NCBI RefSeq assembly: GCF_030019515.1
Contig: NZ_JASEEQ010000003.1
Span: 248,001 to 312,000 of the forward strand
DNA length: 64,000 bases
DNA from: Nocardioides sp.
GTDB lineage: Bacteria; Actinomycetota; Actinomycetes; Propionibacteriales; Nocardioidaceae
Direction of reading: 5' to 3'
The notes under the pieces were generated by a model that saw nothing but the letters and a program-made list of their open reading frames with translations, ran no database searches and was not told the origin of the DNA. Positions 1-8,950 of the stretch are shown here, piece by piece; position 1 is the first letter of the stretch, and each line of letters opens with the position of its first letter. Made by a program: the position numbers and the translations under genes.

Positions 1-538
1 GGGCCCCGCCGTGCACCTCGAGACCCCCGGAGAAGAGCTCGAGGAGCCCCTGGAGGTACCACAGCATGTCGCCGAGGCTCTCCTCGAGACTGAGGCCGTC
101 CTGCGCCCAGGTCGCGAAGACCAGTCCGCAGCGGACCGCCACCCGGGCCTGGCGCAGCCCGAGCCGGGACGGGTCGAACTCGGGGCCGTACAGCGAGCGG
201 CGGCCGGGCACGCCCTTGAGGTCACCGTCCGCGCCGAAGACCCAGCCGTGGTAGCCACAACGGAACGCCGTCGTGTTGCCGTAGGCGAGCTTGCACACCT
301 GGGTGCCGCGATGGGTGCACGAGTTGAGCATGACGTGGATCTCGCCGTCCTCGGTCCGCGACATGATGACCGGGTTCGCGCCCATGTTGCGGGTGACGTA
401 GTCGCCGGCAGCCGGGATCTCGGACTCGTGCCCGATGAAGATCCAACCCTCGCCAAAGATCGTGGCGAGCTCACGCTCCAGTGCCCCCTGGTCCCGGTAG
501 TAGGACCGCGGGATGTTGACCGACTGTTCCAAGGTCAT
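1..538 (-). CDS. Rieske aromatic-ring-hydroxylating oxygenase alpha subunit (partial)
   Basis: The N-terminal 179 residues of a Rieske non-haem iron oxygenase alpha subunit; the gene runs off the left window edge, so the catalytic mononuclear-iron domain is not visible. The [2Fe-2S] Rieske motif is clear: CTHRG (C74, H76) and CGYHGW (C94, H97), spaced as in the family. Enzymes of this type dihydroxylate or N/O-demethylate aromatic and heterocyclic compounds using electrons from a ferredoxin. The ATG at 538 is preceded by an AGGAG ribosome site. The ferredoxin at 591-794 lies immediately upstream on the same strand and is its likely electron donor. The substrate cannot be read from this fragment. 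Confidence 0.9.
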   Translation of the reverse strand, partial: MTLEQSVNIPRSYYRDQGALERELATIFGEGWIFIGHESEIPAAGDYVTRNMGANPVIMSRTEDGEIHVMLNSCTHRGTQVCKLAYGNTTAFRCGYHGWVFGADGDLKGVPGRRSLYGPEFDPSRLGLRQARVAVRCGLVFATWAQDGLSLEESLGDMLWYLQGLLELFSGGLEVHGGA

Positions 539-590
539 GACGAGCTCCTCTTGCTGGGAGAATCAAGTGGGGCGCCGAAGGCGGCGGCGA

Positions 591-794
591 TCATTCCGTG
601 GCGTGCAGGGCCCGGGCGGGACAGCTGAGGATGGCGGCGCGGGCGGCGGGTTCCTGGTCGGCCGGTACCTCGTCGCCGCCGACCAGCTGGACGTACCCGA
701 GGTCGTCGAGCCGGAAGACCGCTGGCGCCTCGTCCGCGCAGTTGCCGTAGGCCTGGCACGCGGTGCGATCGATCTGGACCTGCACTGTCGTCAC
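591..794 (-). CDS. 3-Cys ferredoxin (probable [3Fe-4S])
   Basis: A 67-residue acidic ferredoxin. It has three cysteines (C13, C19, C58) in the pattern C-x5-C...C-P, the arrangement of single-cluster [3Fe-4S] or labile [4Fe-4S] ferredoxins that serve actinobacterial P450s and some Rieske oxygenases. The start is a GTG at 794 with a GAGGAG ribosome site. It lies 52 bases upstream of the Rieske oxygenase gene on the same strand, so the two probably form one operon. The region between it and the divergent iclR-type gene holds the likely shared control sites. Confidence 0.88.
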   Translation of the reverse strand: MTTVQVQIDRTACQAYGNCADEAPAVFRLDDLGYVQLVGGDEVPADQEPAARAAILSCPARALHATE

Positions 795-870
795 TGCTCC
801 TCGAAACGTCGACGGGCCGATTGGGCTCGGACTCTAAGCATCCACCAGCCTCAACAGAAGACTGTTCGAT

Positions 871-897
871 GAATATTCGCGAGAGAGGAAATATCTT
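871..897. promoter_or_regulatory. AT-rich palindromic candidate operator
   Basis: The divergent region between the ferredoxin and the IclR regulator contains the palindrome GAATATTC (871-878) followed by the related GGAAATATC (888-896). A perfect version, GGAATATTCC, lies upstream of the transporter genes at 1794-1803. Recurrence on both sides of an IclR gene suggests its binding site; this is inference. Confidence 0.4.
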
Positions 898-1000
898 GGT
901 CGTTCCCGGGGTGCGTTCTCCCGCACTCGCCATCGCGTGGCTCCCGGGTAGCAGGACCGTCCCTTGATGATCCTCGACCATTTCGGCCTATGGTTCCGCT

Positions 1001-1771
1001 ATGTCGAATAGCAACGCGCGGAGTATTCCAACCGTGAGCTCCGCAGCCAACGCGCTGCGACTCCTCATGCTCCTCGAGCACCAGCAGTCACTGCGGGTTG
1101 TGGACGCCTCCCGGGCGCTGAACGTCGCCGGCTCGACGGCTCACCGGCTGCTGACCTGCCTCAAGGACGAGGGGTTCCTCCGCCAGCCTGCCGGATCCCG
1201 GGCCTACGTGGCGGGCCCCAACATCCTCAAGCTCGCCCGGCACTTCAGCGACCAGAACTCCTTGGAGCGGGTCGCTCACATCCACCTCGAGAGGCTGTGC
1301 AAGCAGGTCAACGAGGCGGTCAACCTGCAGGTCCTCGTGGGTCACGAGGTCCTCTGCCTCGACGCAGTGGTCGAGGATCGGCACGGCCTGCAGGTCCGCA
1401 GCATCCGGGGACAGCGCGTCTCGGCATCGGTGTCGGCGGCAGGCAAGGTCCTGCTCGCGGCTCTCAAGCCCACGGAACTGGAGGAGGCACTCAGCCAGGA
1501 CCCCCGCCATCCGGACGCCGAGTGGAGCGCGACGCTCCATGCGGAGCTCGCCACCATCCGCGAGTTCGGCTACGCCACGAACATGGGCGAGCGGGAGCCC
1601 GGCGTGCACGCTGTCGCCGTTCCGATCAACGACCCCGCCGGAAAGTCGATCGCCGCACTCGCCGTCGCGGCGCCCTCGGTCCGCCTACCCCACGTGCGAG
1701 TCAGCGGGCTGATCACCCATCTGCGCGCGGCCGGCAGCGCCATCGCCCTGGACTACTACAGCTCCGACTGA
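1001..1771 (+). CDS. IclR-family transcriptional regulator
   Basis: A 256-residue regulator of normal IclR length. Residues about 10-70 form the N-terminal winged helix-turn-helix (start of the domain: SAANALRLLMLLEH; recognition region GSTAHRLLTCL). Residues about 85-250 form the effector-binding domain, with the family segment SVSAAGKVLLAAL and a C-terminal AVAVPI stretch. It is divergent from the ferredoxin/Rieske genes and co-directional with the ABC transporter that begins 157 bases downstream, so it probably controls one or both units. IclR proteins usually sense aromatic or small organic acid catabolites; the effector here is unknown. Confidence 0.9.
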   Translation: MSNSNARSIPTVSSAANALRLLMLLEHQQSLRVVDASRALNVAGSTAHRLLTCLKDEGFLRQPAGSRAYVAGPNILKLARHFSDQNSLERVAHIHLERLCKQVNEAVNLQVLVGHEVLCLDAVVEDRHGLQVRSIRGQRVSASVSAAGKVLLAALKPTELEEALSQDPRHPDAEWSATLHAELATIREFGYATNMGEREPGVHAVAVPINDPAGKSIAALAVAAPSVRLPHVRVSGLITHLRAAGSAIALDYYSSD

Positions 1772-1793
1772 TCGAGGCAAGTTTCCTCAGAAA

Positions 1794-1803
1794 GGAATAT
1801 TCC
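1794..1803. promoter_or_regulatory. Perfect palindrome GGAATATTCC, candidate IclR operator
   Basis: A 10-base perfect palindrome in otherwise GC-rich DNA, in the 156-base gap between the IclR gene and the ABC permease. A related GAATATTC sits in the divergent region at 871-878, and an imperfect GGAGTATTCC lies at 1020-1029 just inside the IclR coding sequence. The function is inferred from position only. Confidence 0.4.
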
Positions 1804-1927
1804 ACCAGATCATTCCGCAGTGCTCAACTGGCTGGCTACTGTGCCCGGCACACCTAGAGCCAGGGCCGGCTGCCCCGGCGTCCCGCATGCGGAAGCCGGC
1901 CCTCATCAGCACGGAGGCGAGCCGCGC

Positions 1928-2959
1928 GTGACCACATCGTCGAAGATCCGCACCGACCTCACGGTCGACTCGGCGGCCGCGGGTGCGGACAGCCCGAGCC
2001 GCGACTCGAGCCGCGGCGAGCCTGCTGCTCACCTGCAGAAGTACGCCCTTCTCGTGGCCCTGGTCGCGCTCATCGCAGTGTTCTCCGTCCTGCGGACGGA
2101 GACCTTCTTCTCCCTCGCCAACCTCACCACCATCATGAGCATCCAGGCCACCGCGGCCCTGCTCGCCATGGGCGTCACCCTGGTGCTGATCATCGGGGAG
2201 TTCGACCTCTCCGTCGCCGCGGTGATGGGGTTGTCGGCGAGCCTGATCGCCTACCTGACCACCCAGCACGGCGTTTCGGTGCTGCTGGCGTGCCTCGTCG
2301 CGCTGGTGCTGGCCACCGTCGTCGGCCTGGTCAACGCCGCACTGGTCGTGGGCGCCGGTCTCAACTCGTTCATCGTCACCCTCGCGGTCGGGACCCTGGT
2401 CCAGGGACTGGCCATCGGCATCGCCGGCTCGATGACCATCGGCGGCCTCCCGACGTCGTTGACGTACCCCTTCCAGAGCCGGTTCCTTGGCGTCCAGGCT
2501 GCGTTCTTCTACATGCTCGTCGTGGCCCTCGTCCTCTACCTCGTGGTCGGCCGGATGCCGATCGGGCGGCGCATGTTCTTCACCGGCAATGCCCGGGCCG
2601 CCGCCGAGCTGGCCGGGGTGCGCACCGCCCGGGTGCGGGTCGGGGTGATGATGACCGCCGGACTGCTCGCCGGGGCGGCAGGCGTGATGTTCGTGGGGCA
2701 GACCGGCGCTGCCAGCCCGTCGATCGCCGATCCCTTCCTGCTGCCGGCCTACGCCGCAGGGTTCCTCGGGGCGACGGCCTTCACGCCCGGTCGCTTCAAC
2801 GTCTGGGGGTCGGTGTGGGCCGTGTACCTGCTCGCGGTCGGTACCACCGGCTTCCAGTTCCTCGGCCTGGACAACTGGGTGATCAACGTCTTCAACGGCG
2901 GTGTCCTGGTCCTCGCCGTCGGCCTCAGCCGCTTCTTCGCCCGCAGGGCCCGGGTCTGA
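1928..2959 (+). CDS. CUT2-type ABC transporter permease
   Basis: A 343-residue hydrophobic integral membrane protein of the ribose/xylose (RbsC-like) permease family, with about ten predicted membrane segments. The diagnostic segment GEFDLSVAAVMGLSA (the family's DLSVGS region) lies near the third membrane span. The start chosen is GTG 1928, which has GGAGG ten bases upstream; an in-frame ATG at 1820 would add 36 residues of non-membrane sequence and has no ribosome site. It is the first gene of a permease, binding protein, ATPase, amidohydrolase operon. Only one permease gene is present, so a homodimer is expected. Confidence 0.88.
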   Translation: MTTSSKIRTDLTVDSAAAGADSPSRDSSRGEPAAHLQKYALLVALVALIAVFSVLRTETFFSLANLTTIMSIQATAALLAMGVTLVLIIGEFDLSVAAVMGLSASLIAYLTTQHGVSVLLACLVALVLATVVGLVNAALVVGAGLNSFIVTLAVGTLVQGLAIGIAGSMTIGGLPTSLTYPFQSRFLGVQAAFFYMLVVALVLYLVVGRMPIGRRMFFTGNARAAAELAGVRTARVRVGVMMTAGLLAGAAGVMFVGQTGAASPSIADPFLLPAYAAGFLGATAFTPGRFNVWGSVWAVYLLAVGTTGFQFLGLDNWVINVFNGGVLVLAVGLSRFFARRARV

Positions 2960-3010
2960 GCAAACCCACCTCCATCCGTCTCGGAACCGCGCCAACCGAA
3001 GGAAGAGAAC

Positions 3011-4174
3011 ATGCCCCACAAGCCCCTGCGGCTGCTCGCAGCCATCGCCGTCGCCGCCCCGCTCACCCTTGCTGGGTGCTCGGCCCCGGAGAGCAAGACC
3101 TCCGTGACCGAGCAGGACGCAACGTCCGAGATCGCGGTCGCGATGAACGAGCTCATCGAGCAGCACTCGGACGCCCCCGAGTTCACGCCCCCCGGTCCGA
3201 CCTTCGACGCCTCGCAGCTGAAGGGCAAGACGATCGCCATCGTCGCCATCGACCTCCGGGTGCCGACCCTCGCCGACGTGGTCGCCAACGCCAAGGTCGC
3301 GGCCGGGCTGCTCGGCCTCAAGGTCACGGTCTTCGACGCGAAGAGCCAGGCGACCCTGATGCAGCAGGGCATGCAGCAGGCCATCGACAACCGGGCGGAC
3401 GCGATCATCAGCGACGGCCTCGTCATGCAGGTGGTGGCCGACCAGATCAAGGAGGCGAAGGACAGGGGCATCCCCACCATCGACGTGGTCAACAGCCCGC
3501 CAGTCCCGGACGTGCCGGGTCAGGGCTCGGACCCGAACATCTTCGGCAACGTCTCGCCCGACGCCGCACTGGGTGGCCAGCTGATCGCTGCCGCCGCCAT
3601 CGCCAGCACCGACGGCAAGGCCAAGGTGCAGGTGATGAACACCTCCGAGCTCACCGCGGCCCCGGCGATCGTTAAGTCGATCACCGAGACGATCGAGAAC
3701 TGCGACGCCTGTGAGGTCGTCTCCACGACCGACACGGCGCTCAACGACTGGTCGACCCAGATCCCGGGACTGACCGCGACGCAGATCCGCAGCAACCCGG
3801 AGATCAACTTCATCCTCCCCATCTACGACGCCATGGGCATCTTCGCCACCACCGGTGTGCAGCAGGCGGCGGCGACCGGCAAGGCGTGGGTCGCCTCCCA
3901 GGACGGCAGCCCCGCGGCGCTGGCCCTGGTCAAGCAGGGGGACGTGTTCGTCGCCAACGTCGCCAAGAGCTCCTCGTGGGCCGCGTGGGCCGCGGTCGAC
4001 CAGGCCATGCGCGGCATGCTCGAGATGGCGCCCGCGGACCCCGTGCTCCCCGTTCGGTACGTCGACTCGGCGGCCCTGGAGGGCGTCGACACCTCGACCT
4101 CGAAGTCGGTCGACGAGGCGCTCTTCGGCCCGGCCTACCAGGACGGCTACAAGGAGTTGTGGGGTCTTTCCTGA
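3011..4174 (+). CDS. Sugar-type ABC transporter substrate-binding lipoprotein
   Basis: A 387-residue extracytoplasmic solute-binding protein of the type I periplasmic-binding fold (ribose/xylose-binding family). It has a lipoprotein signal with lipobox LAGC (Cys23). The mature N-terminus begins the first Rossmann-like lobe at KTIAIVAIDLRVPTLADV, and the segment NRADAIISDGL matches the hinge region. It follows the permease by 51 bases and is followed after one base by the ATPase gene. CUT2 binding proteins take sugars but also nucleosides, autoinducers and other ring compounds; the neighbouring deaminase-like enzyme favours a nitrogenous ligand (inference). Confidence 0.88.
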   Translation: MPHKPLRLLAAIAVAAPLTLAGCSAPESKTSVTEQDATSEIAVAMNELIEQHSDAPEFTPPGPTFDASQLKGKTIAIVAIDLRVPTLADVVANAKVAAGLLGLKVTVFDAKSQATLMQQGMQQAIDNRADAIISDGLVMQVVADQIKEAKDRGIPTIDVVNSPPVPDVPGQGSDPNIFGNVSPDAALGGQLIAAAAIASTDGKAKVQVMNTSELTAAPAIVKSITETIENCDACEVVSTTDTALNDWSTQIPGLTATQIRSNPEINFILPIYDAMGIFATTGVQQAAATGKAWVASQDGSPAALALVKQGDVFVANVAKSSSWAAWAAVDQAMRGMLEMAPADPVLPVRYVDSAALEGVDTSTSKSVDEALFGPAYQDGYKELWGLS

Positions 4175-4175
4175 C

Positions 4176-5696
4176 ATGAAGTCGCCCGTCACCAGCAGAT
4201 CGGCTCCGCCCCTCAGCGTCCGCGGCCTCACCAAGAGCTTCGGGTCCACACGGGCGGTGCGCGATGTCAGCTTCGACGTCCGGAGCGGGGAGGTCCACGC
4301 GCTCCTCGGTCACAACGGGTCCGGGAAGTCCACCCTGGTCAAGATGATCAGCGGGCTGGTCCGGCCGGACTCGGGAGGGTTCAACGTGGGTTCGGGAGCC
4401 GACGAGGTCCTCCGGATCGGCGTCGTCCACCAGGACCTCGCGCTGTGCGCTGACGCCACGGTGCTCGAGAACTGCTGCATGGGCGACGCCGTCGCCCGGC
4501 GGGGTCCGTTCGTCGACTGGGACCGGGAGCGGCGGACCTTGCTGCCGATCCTCGACTCGTTGGCCGCCCACTTCGGTCCGAGCACGATGGTCCGGGACCT
4601 CTCGCCGGCCAACCAGGCGGTGGTGGCGATCGCCCGCGCGCTCAAGCGTGGTGCCACCGGGGCCCCGCTGGACCTGCTGATCCTGGACGAGGCAACGGCC
4701 CGGCTGCGCGGGACGGACGCCGACATGGTGCTCGCCACCGCGCGCCGGGTCGCGGCTCAGGGCGGCGGGGTCCTGCTGGTCACCCACCACATGTCGGAGG
4801 TCCTCTCGGCGGCCGACCGGGCCACCGTGCTGGCCAGCGGTGCCGTGGTCGACACCGTCGAGGTCAGCAGCACCGACGAGGAGCAGCTGCTCCGCATGGT
4901 CAGCGGCCGTGACGTGACCGCGTTGCGGCGCACGCCGCCGCCCCCCAAGGCGACGGACCAGGCCCCGCTGCTGGTCCTGGACCGGGTGACGGGCGAGCAG
5001 GTCCACGACCTGTCGTTGGAGATCCGCGCGGGCGAGATCCTCGGAGTCACCGGCGCCACCGGTGCCGGTTTCGAGGAGTTGCCCTACCTGATCACCCGTC
5101 CGGATCGGTGTCACGACGGCACCATCCATCTCGGCGGGGTGCTCCTGCGCGGCCGCACGTACTCCGAGACCCGGAGCAGGGGGGTCGGGGTGGTCCCGGC
5201 CGACCGCCTCATCAACGGGGTGTACGTCGCGGCCTCCGTCCGCGAGAACCTGTCCCCCGTCGTGCGCCGCCACAACCGCGTCCTCGGCCTGGTCGCGAAC
5301 CCGAAGGAGCGATCCTGGGCGCGTCGGACGGCCTCGGCGTTCCAGGTGAGAACCGCGGGCCCGGACGCTCCCATCGGCTCGCTGAGCGGAGGCAACCAGC
5401 AGAAGGTCCTGCTGGCCAGGGTCCTGGAGGATCGACCGAAGGTGTTGATCCTCCACGAGCCGACCCAGGGCGTCGACGAGCCGACCCGCCGGGCGTTGAT
5501 CGAGATCGTCCGCGGCGCCGCGCGTGCGGGGACGGCCGTCCTCTACGTCTCCTGTGACGTCGACGAGGTCGCGGGAGCAGCTGACCGGGTGCTGGTCCTG
5601 CGCGACGGCCGCTGCGTGCACGAGTCGCCCGGCGGACTCGACCGCGCTGACGCGATCTACGCCGCCAGCTACCTCACGGGAACAACCACGCCATGA
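4176..5696 (+). CDS. CUT2-type ABC transporter ATP-binding protein (two nucleotide-binding domains)
   Basis: A 506-residue protein with two tandem ABC domains, as in RbsA/XylG. The first domain has an intact Walker A, GHNGSGKST (45-53), and Walker B LLILDEATA, but its signature reads LSPANQ. The second domain has a degenerate P-loop (GATGAGFEEL), a canonical LSGGNQQK signature, and a Walker B with histidine in place of the usual aspartate (LILHEPTQGVD). Asymmetry with one weak site is normal for this family. The ATG at 4176 follows the binding-protein stop directly, and the last four bases overlap the amidohydrolase start (ATGA), indicating translational coupling. Confidence 0.9.
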   Translation: MKSPVTSRSAPPLSVRGLTKSFGSTRAVRDVSFDVRSGEVHALLGHNGSGKSTLVKMISGLVRPDSGGFNVGSGADEVLRIGVVHQDLALCADATVLENCCMGDAVARRGPFVDWDRERRTLLPILDSLAAHFGPSTMVRDLSPANQAVVAIARALKRGATGAPLDLLILDEATARLRGTDADMVLATARRVAAQGGGVLLVTHHMSEVLSAADRATVLASGAVVDTVEVSSTDEEQLLRMVSGRDVTALRRTPPPPKATDQAPLLVLDRVTGEQVHDLSLEIRAGEILGVTGATGAGFEELPYLITRPDRCHDGTIHLGGVLLRGRTYSETRSRGVGVVPADRLINGVYVAASVRENLSPVVRRHNRVLGLVANPKERSWARRTASAFQVRTAGPDAPIGSLSGGNQQKVLLARVLEDRPKVLILHEPTQGVDEPTRRALIEIVRGAARAGTAVLYVSCDVDEVAGAADRVLVLRDGRCVHESPGGLDRADAIYAASYLTGTTTP

Positions 5697-7027
5697 AACT
5701 ACTGGTCCGCGGCGCCGAGGCTGTGCTCAGTCCCGGCGCCGCCGCGGACAGCGTGCTGATCGCGGAGGGCGTCATCACCGCCGTGGGAACCGGACTCGTC
5801 GCCGACGAGGAGACCGCCGTCGTCGACGCGCGCGGCGCCGTCGTCGTACCCGGACTGGTCAATACCCACCACCACATGTTCCAGTGCTTGACCCGGGTCC
5901 GGGGCCTGGACCAACCGCTGTTCGGCTGGCTCGACGAGCTCTGGCCACTGTTCGGGAGCCACGACGGCGACTGGCAAGAAGCTGCCACTGCCGTCGCGGT
6001 GGCCGAACTGCTGCTCTCCGGGTGCACCACGACGGTCGACCACCACTACCTGCCTCCGGGGCCTGGGGTGCGCGACCCGCTCGACGCCCAGGTCGAGGCT
6101 GCTCGCCGACTCGGCATCCGGCTCGTGAGCGCCGTCGGCAGCATGGACATCGACGACGCCCACGGTGGGCTGGCCCCTGCCGCGTTGTGCGAGCCGACCG
6201 ACCGCTATCTCCACCGCTTGGCCGACCTGACCGAGCGTCACCACGACCCTGGGCCGGCCTCTCGGACCCGGATCGCCGTCGCACCTTGCCACCCCCTGGC
6301 GGTCACCCCGGCCCTGGTGCGAGAGGCGCACGCGTTCGCCCGCGATCAGGCCCTCGGCTTCCACACCCATCTGGCCGAGGCGGGCGACGAGGAGGCCGCC
6401 ACCGTGAGCGCCACCGGCTTGCGCCCGGTCGAGCTGCTGGCGGAGTGGGGCGTGCTCGGTCCCGACACCTGGCTGGCGCACTGCGTTCACCTCGCTGACG
6501 ACGACATCGAGGTCCTGGCCCGCACGGGCACCGCGGTCTCGCTCTGCCCCACCTCGAACCTGCGGCTGGGCTCGGGGATCAGCCGGATCCGCGAGCTCGT
6601 CGACGCGGGCGTCACCGTCTCCCTCGGTGTCGACGGGTCGGCGTCCAACGACGGCGGGAGTGCCCTGGCCGAGGCACGGCAGTTGCTGCTCGTCTCCCGG
6701 GCACACGGCGTCGAGCACGGGCTCACCGCCTCGGAGGCGCTCGCCGTGGCCACCAGCGGGGGCGCCGGGGCACTGCGCCGTCCCGACCTGGGCAGGATCG
6801 AGGTCGGCGCCCGTGCCGACCTCGTGGTCTTCGACATCTCAGGTCTCCACGCCGTGGGCACGGAGGCCGATCCGGTGGCCGGGTTGTTGCTCTCCCCGCC
6901 GGCCACGGCGCGACACGTCCTGGTCGAGGGCGAGCTCGTCGTGCGAGACCACGCCCTGGTGCACGCCGATCCCGCCGAGCTGGCGGCGCGGGCGCGCGAG
7001 GTGACGCGCTCCCTGCCGACCGGTTGA
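5693..7027 (+). CDS. Amidohydrolase, 8-oxoguanine deaminase / chlorohydrolase-like
   Basis: A 444-residue amidohydrolase of the COG0402 deaminase family. The metal-binding residues are visible: NTHHHMFQ (H59, H61), GFHTHLAEAGDE, LAHCVHL and the catalytic-aspartate segment LGVDGSASND. The combination of NTHHHMFQ, TGTAVSLCPTSNLRL and GVDGSASND resembles 8-oxoguanine deaminase and hydroxy-triazine aminohydrolases more than classical guanine deaminase or cytosine deaminase. It probably deaminates or dechlorinates an N-heterocycle in the cytoplasm. It overlaps the ABC ATPase gene by four bases, so uptake and hydrolysis are co-produced. Exact substrate uncertain. Confidence 0.85.
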   Translation: MKLLVRGAEAVLSPGAAADSVLIAEGVITAVGTGLVADEETAVVDARGAVVVPGLVNTHHHMFQCLTRVRGLDQPLFGWLDELWPLFGSHDGDWQEAATAVAVAELLLSGCTTTVDHHYLPPGPGVRDPLDAQVEAARRLGIRLVSAVGSMDIDDAHGGLAPAALCEPTDRYLHRLADLTERHHDPGPASRTRIAVAPCHPLAVTPALVREAHAFARDQALGFHTHLAEAGDEEAATVSATGLRPVELLAEWGVLGPDTWLAHCVHLADDDIEVLARTGTAVSLCPTSNLRLGSGISRIRELVDAGVTVSLGVDGSASNDGGSALAEARQLLLVSRAHGVEHGLTASEALAVATSGGAGALRRPDLGRIEVGARADLVVFDISGLHAVGTEADPVAGLLLSPPATARHVLVEGELVVRDHALVHADPAELAARAREVTRSLPTG

Positions 7028-7044
7028 GTCGGCCGCAGTCGCGT

Positions 7045-8702
7045 TCAGACGCCCCGCATCTCCAGGACCTGGAGGGCGAGAAGGATCCGCAGCCGCAGTT
7101 GAGCGTCCGTGGTGAACGGACCGATCAGTGCCTCGATCCGGGTGATCTGGTAGCGCAGCGTGTTGTAGTGGAAGTGCAGCAGGCGCGCGCTCTCGGTGAC
7201 GTTCATCCCGGTGTCCAGGAGCACCCTGAGGGTGCGCAGGAGGTCGTCGTGCTCGGGCGAGAGCTCGGTGACCAACGGTCCCAGGGCCTCGGCGGCGAAG
7301 GAGGAGAGCTCAGCCGGATCCTCGACCAGCGCGAGCAGGCGGTAGACGCCCAGGGCGTCGAAGGCCAGCACCGTCTTGTCCCCGCCGACCTTGCGGCCGA
7401 TGGCCAGGGCACGGTGCGCGTGTTCGTAGGCGCGGGGTAGATCGCCGACCTTCTCTACGACTCTCGAGACGCCACCGAGAACAACCGGGACAGGGCCGCG
7501 GTGCGATCGTTCCGGGCCGCGTCCGCCACGCGACCGGCGAGCTCGGCCACCGTGTGGTGGTCACTCCCGGCCGGGACGGGGAGCAGCGCAACCGCTTCGT
7601 CGCTGAATCCCGCGACCGGGGCGGAGCGGTCGATCGTCTCGACGGCTCGCGTCCAGGCTCGGGTCAGTCGGGCATCGAGGTCGCGCAGGTCGGCGGTGGC
7701 CAGGCCGTCCTCGGCACGGCCGTCCGGCTGGGCGACCACCACCACGCGGGGGGCGCTCCAAGTCCCAGCCGAGGGAGTGGGCATGCGCCAGCGTGCGCTG
7801 CGGGGTGCCGGCACGCCCGGTCAGGACGTCACGGAGGAAGTCCGCGCGGTGCTTCGACTCCACGGCCGCGACCGCTTCGGCGCGGGTGATGACTAGGGCT
7901 GCGACGGGCGCGGCACGCTCGAGGAGGTGGCGATGCTCCTGCACTCGGGACCAGTCCTCGGTCACGACGACCAGGTGCCCGTGGCCGACACCGGCCGCCG
8001 CGATCCGTTCTGCCGCCAGGAACGGGGGCCGTCGACCGGGTCGCTCCGAACCTGACGGACCCTGCCGGCGTGGAAGTGCCCGTCCGCCCCGAAGCACTGC
8101 AGCCCGCGAACGCCGCCGCAGCAGCAAGGCGTCGCCCGCTTCCACCGCGATGTCGCCGACGCCACTCACCAGGACCGCTCCCCCGAGCAGGCGCGCGAGC
8201 CCCTCACACAGCAACTGGAGGTCACCGCCGGCGAGCACGATTCGAGGAGCGACCTCAGTGTCTCGTCGCTGCGGGTCAGCAGGTCCCTGTCGGTCTCGAG
8301 CACCGCCTCGAGGACCTGGCTGATGACGTCGTCGAAGGCCACCTCGGCAGGTAGCTCGATCACCGGCAGCCCGAGCCTGTCCGCCTCCTCGAGCATGTCG
8401 CTGGGAAGCACGTCGATGTACCGGTCGACCTTGACCGCGACGCCGGCCAACCCGGTGTGAGCGAGATCGGCGATCAGCTGAGCCCAGGTGTCCAGCTCCT
8501 GACGCAGCGCGTATCCCGTGGTGAGCAGCAGCTCGTCCGGCTTCACCCAGGCCGCGATGTCGGGCACCTCCATCACGTTGAGCCTGGTCACCCGTCGCCC
8601 GAGACCGGCTCTCCCGGCCACCACCGTGGCTCCGGCCAGGCAGGGCAGCGCCAGTACCGACTCGAGGTCGAGCCCGCGCACACGCGACGACGCCTTCGGC
8701 AA
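7045..8702 (-). pseudogene. PucR-type regulator, broken by several frameshifts
   Basis: Pieces of one PucR-family (purine catabolism) regulator lie in successive alternating frames. The N-terminal PucR domain (8702 to about 8245) includes VMEVPDIAAWVKPDELLLTTGYAL. The reading then shifts near 8240 into LAGGDLQLLCEGLARLLGG and probably more than once between 8110 and 8010. It shifts again at a run of six C near 7757-7762 (expected product ERPRVVVVAQ) and near 7500 before VVLGGVSRVVEKVGDLPRAY. The C-terminal helix-turn-helix (LLDTGMNVTESARLLHFHYN) is intact up to 7045. At least three indels are needed to restore one frame, so it is a pseudogene or carries sequencing errors. It converges on the amidohydrolase with a 17-base gap. 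Confidence 0.8.
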
Positions 8703-8880
8703 GAGCCACCTCTTTCGCGGGATCGGTCGACTTCGCGGGATCGATCGATGGCTTCAGCCCCGGATCGTAGGCGACCCGAGCGGCCGCGAAGCTCCCTGCC
8801 CATCCCCTGGCCCACCGTCACTCCGCGAACGGCGCCACGTGCTCGGTGGACACCGCAGCGGCAGGCCACCGCCAGAGGCG

Positions 8881-8912
8881 GGGTCCGTGGCCCCGGATGT
8901 GGCCACGGACCC
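8881..8912 (-). terminator. Hairpin terminator of the second ABC operon
   Basis: Perfect 12-bp inverted repeat (GGGTCCGTGGCC / GGCCACGGACCC) with an 8-base loop, 39 bases past the stop of the binding-protein gene that ends at 8951. No U-tract follows, which is common for actinobacterial terminators. Confidence 0.65.
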
Positions 8913-8950
8913 GTTGCCGTCCACTGCGGACGGAGCCTCCGGCGCCCGGG

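Noticed and set aside
1787..4249. A long minus-strand open frame antisense to the first ABC operon
   Set aside because: No domain pattern, while the plus strand has a permease and a lipoprotein with clear signals.
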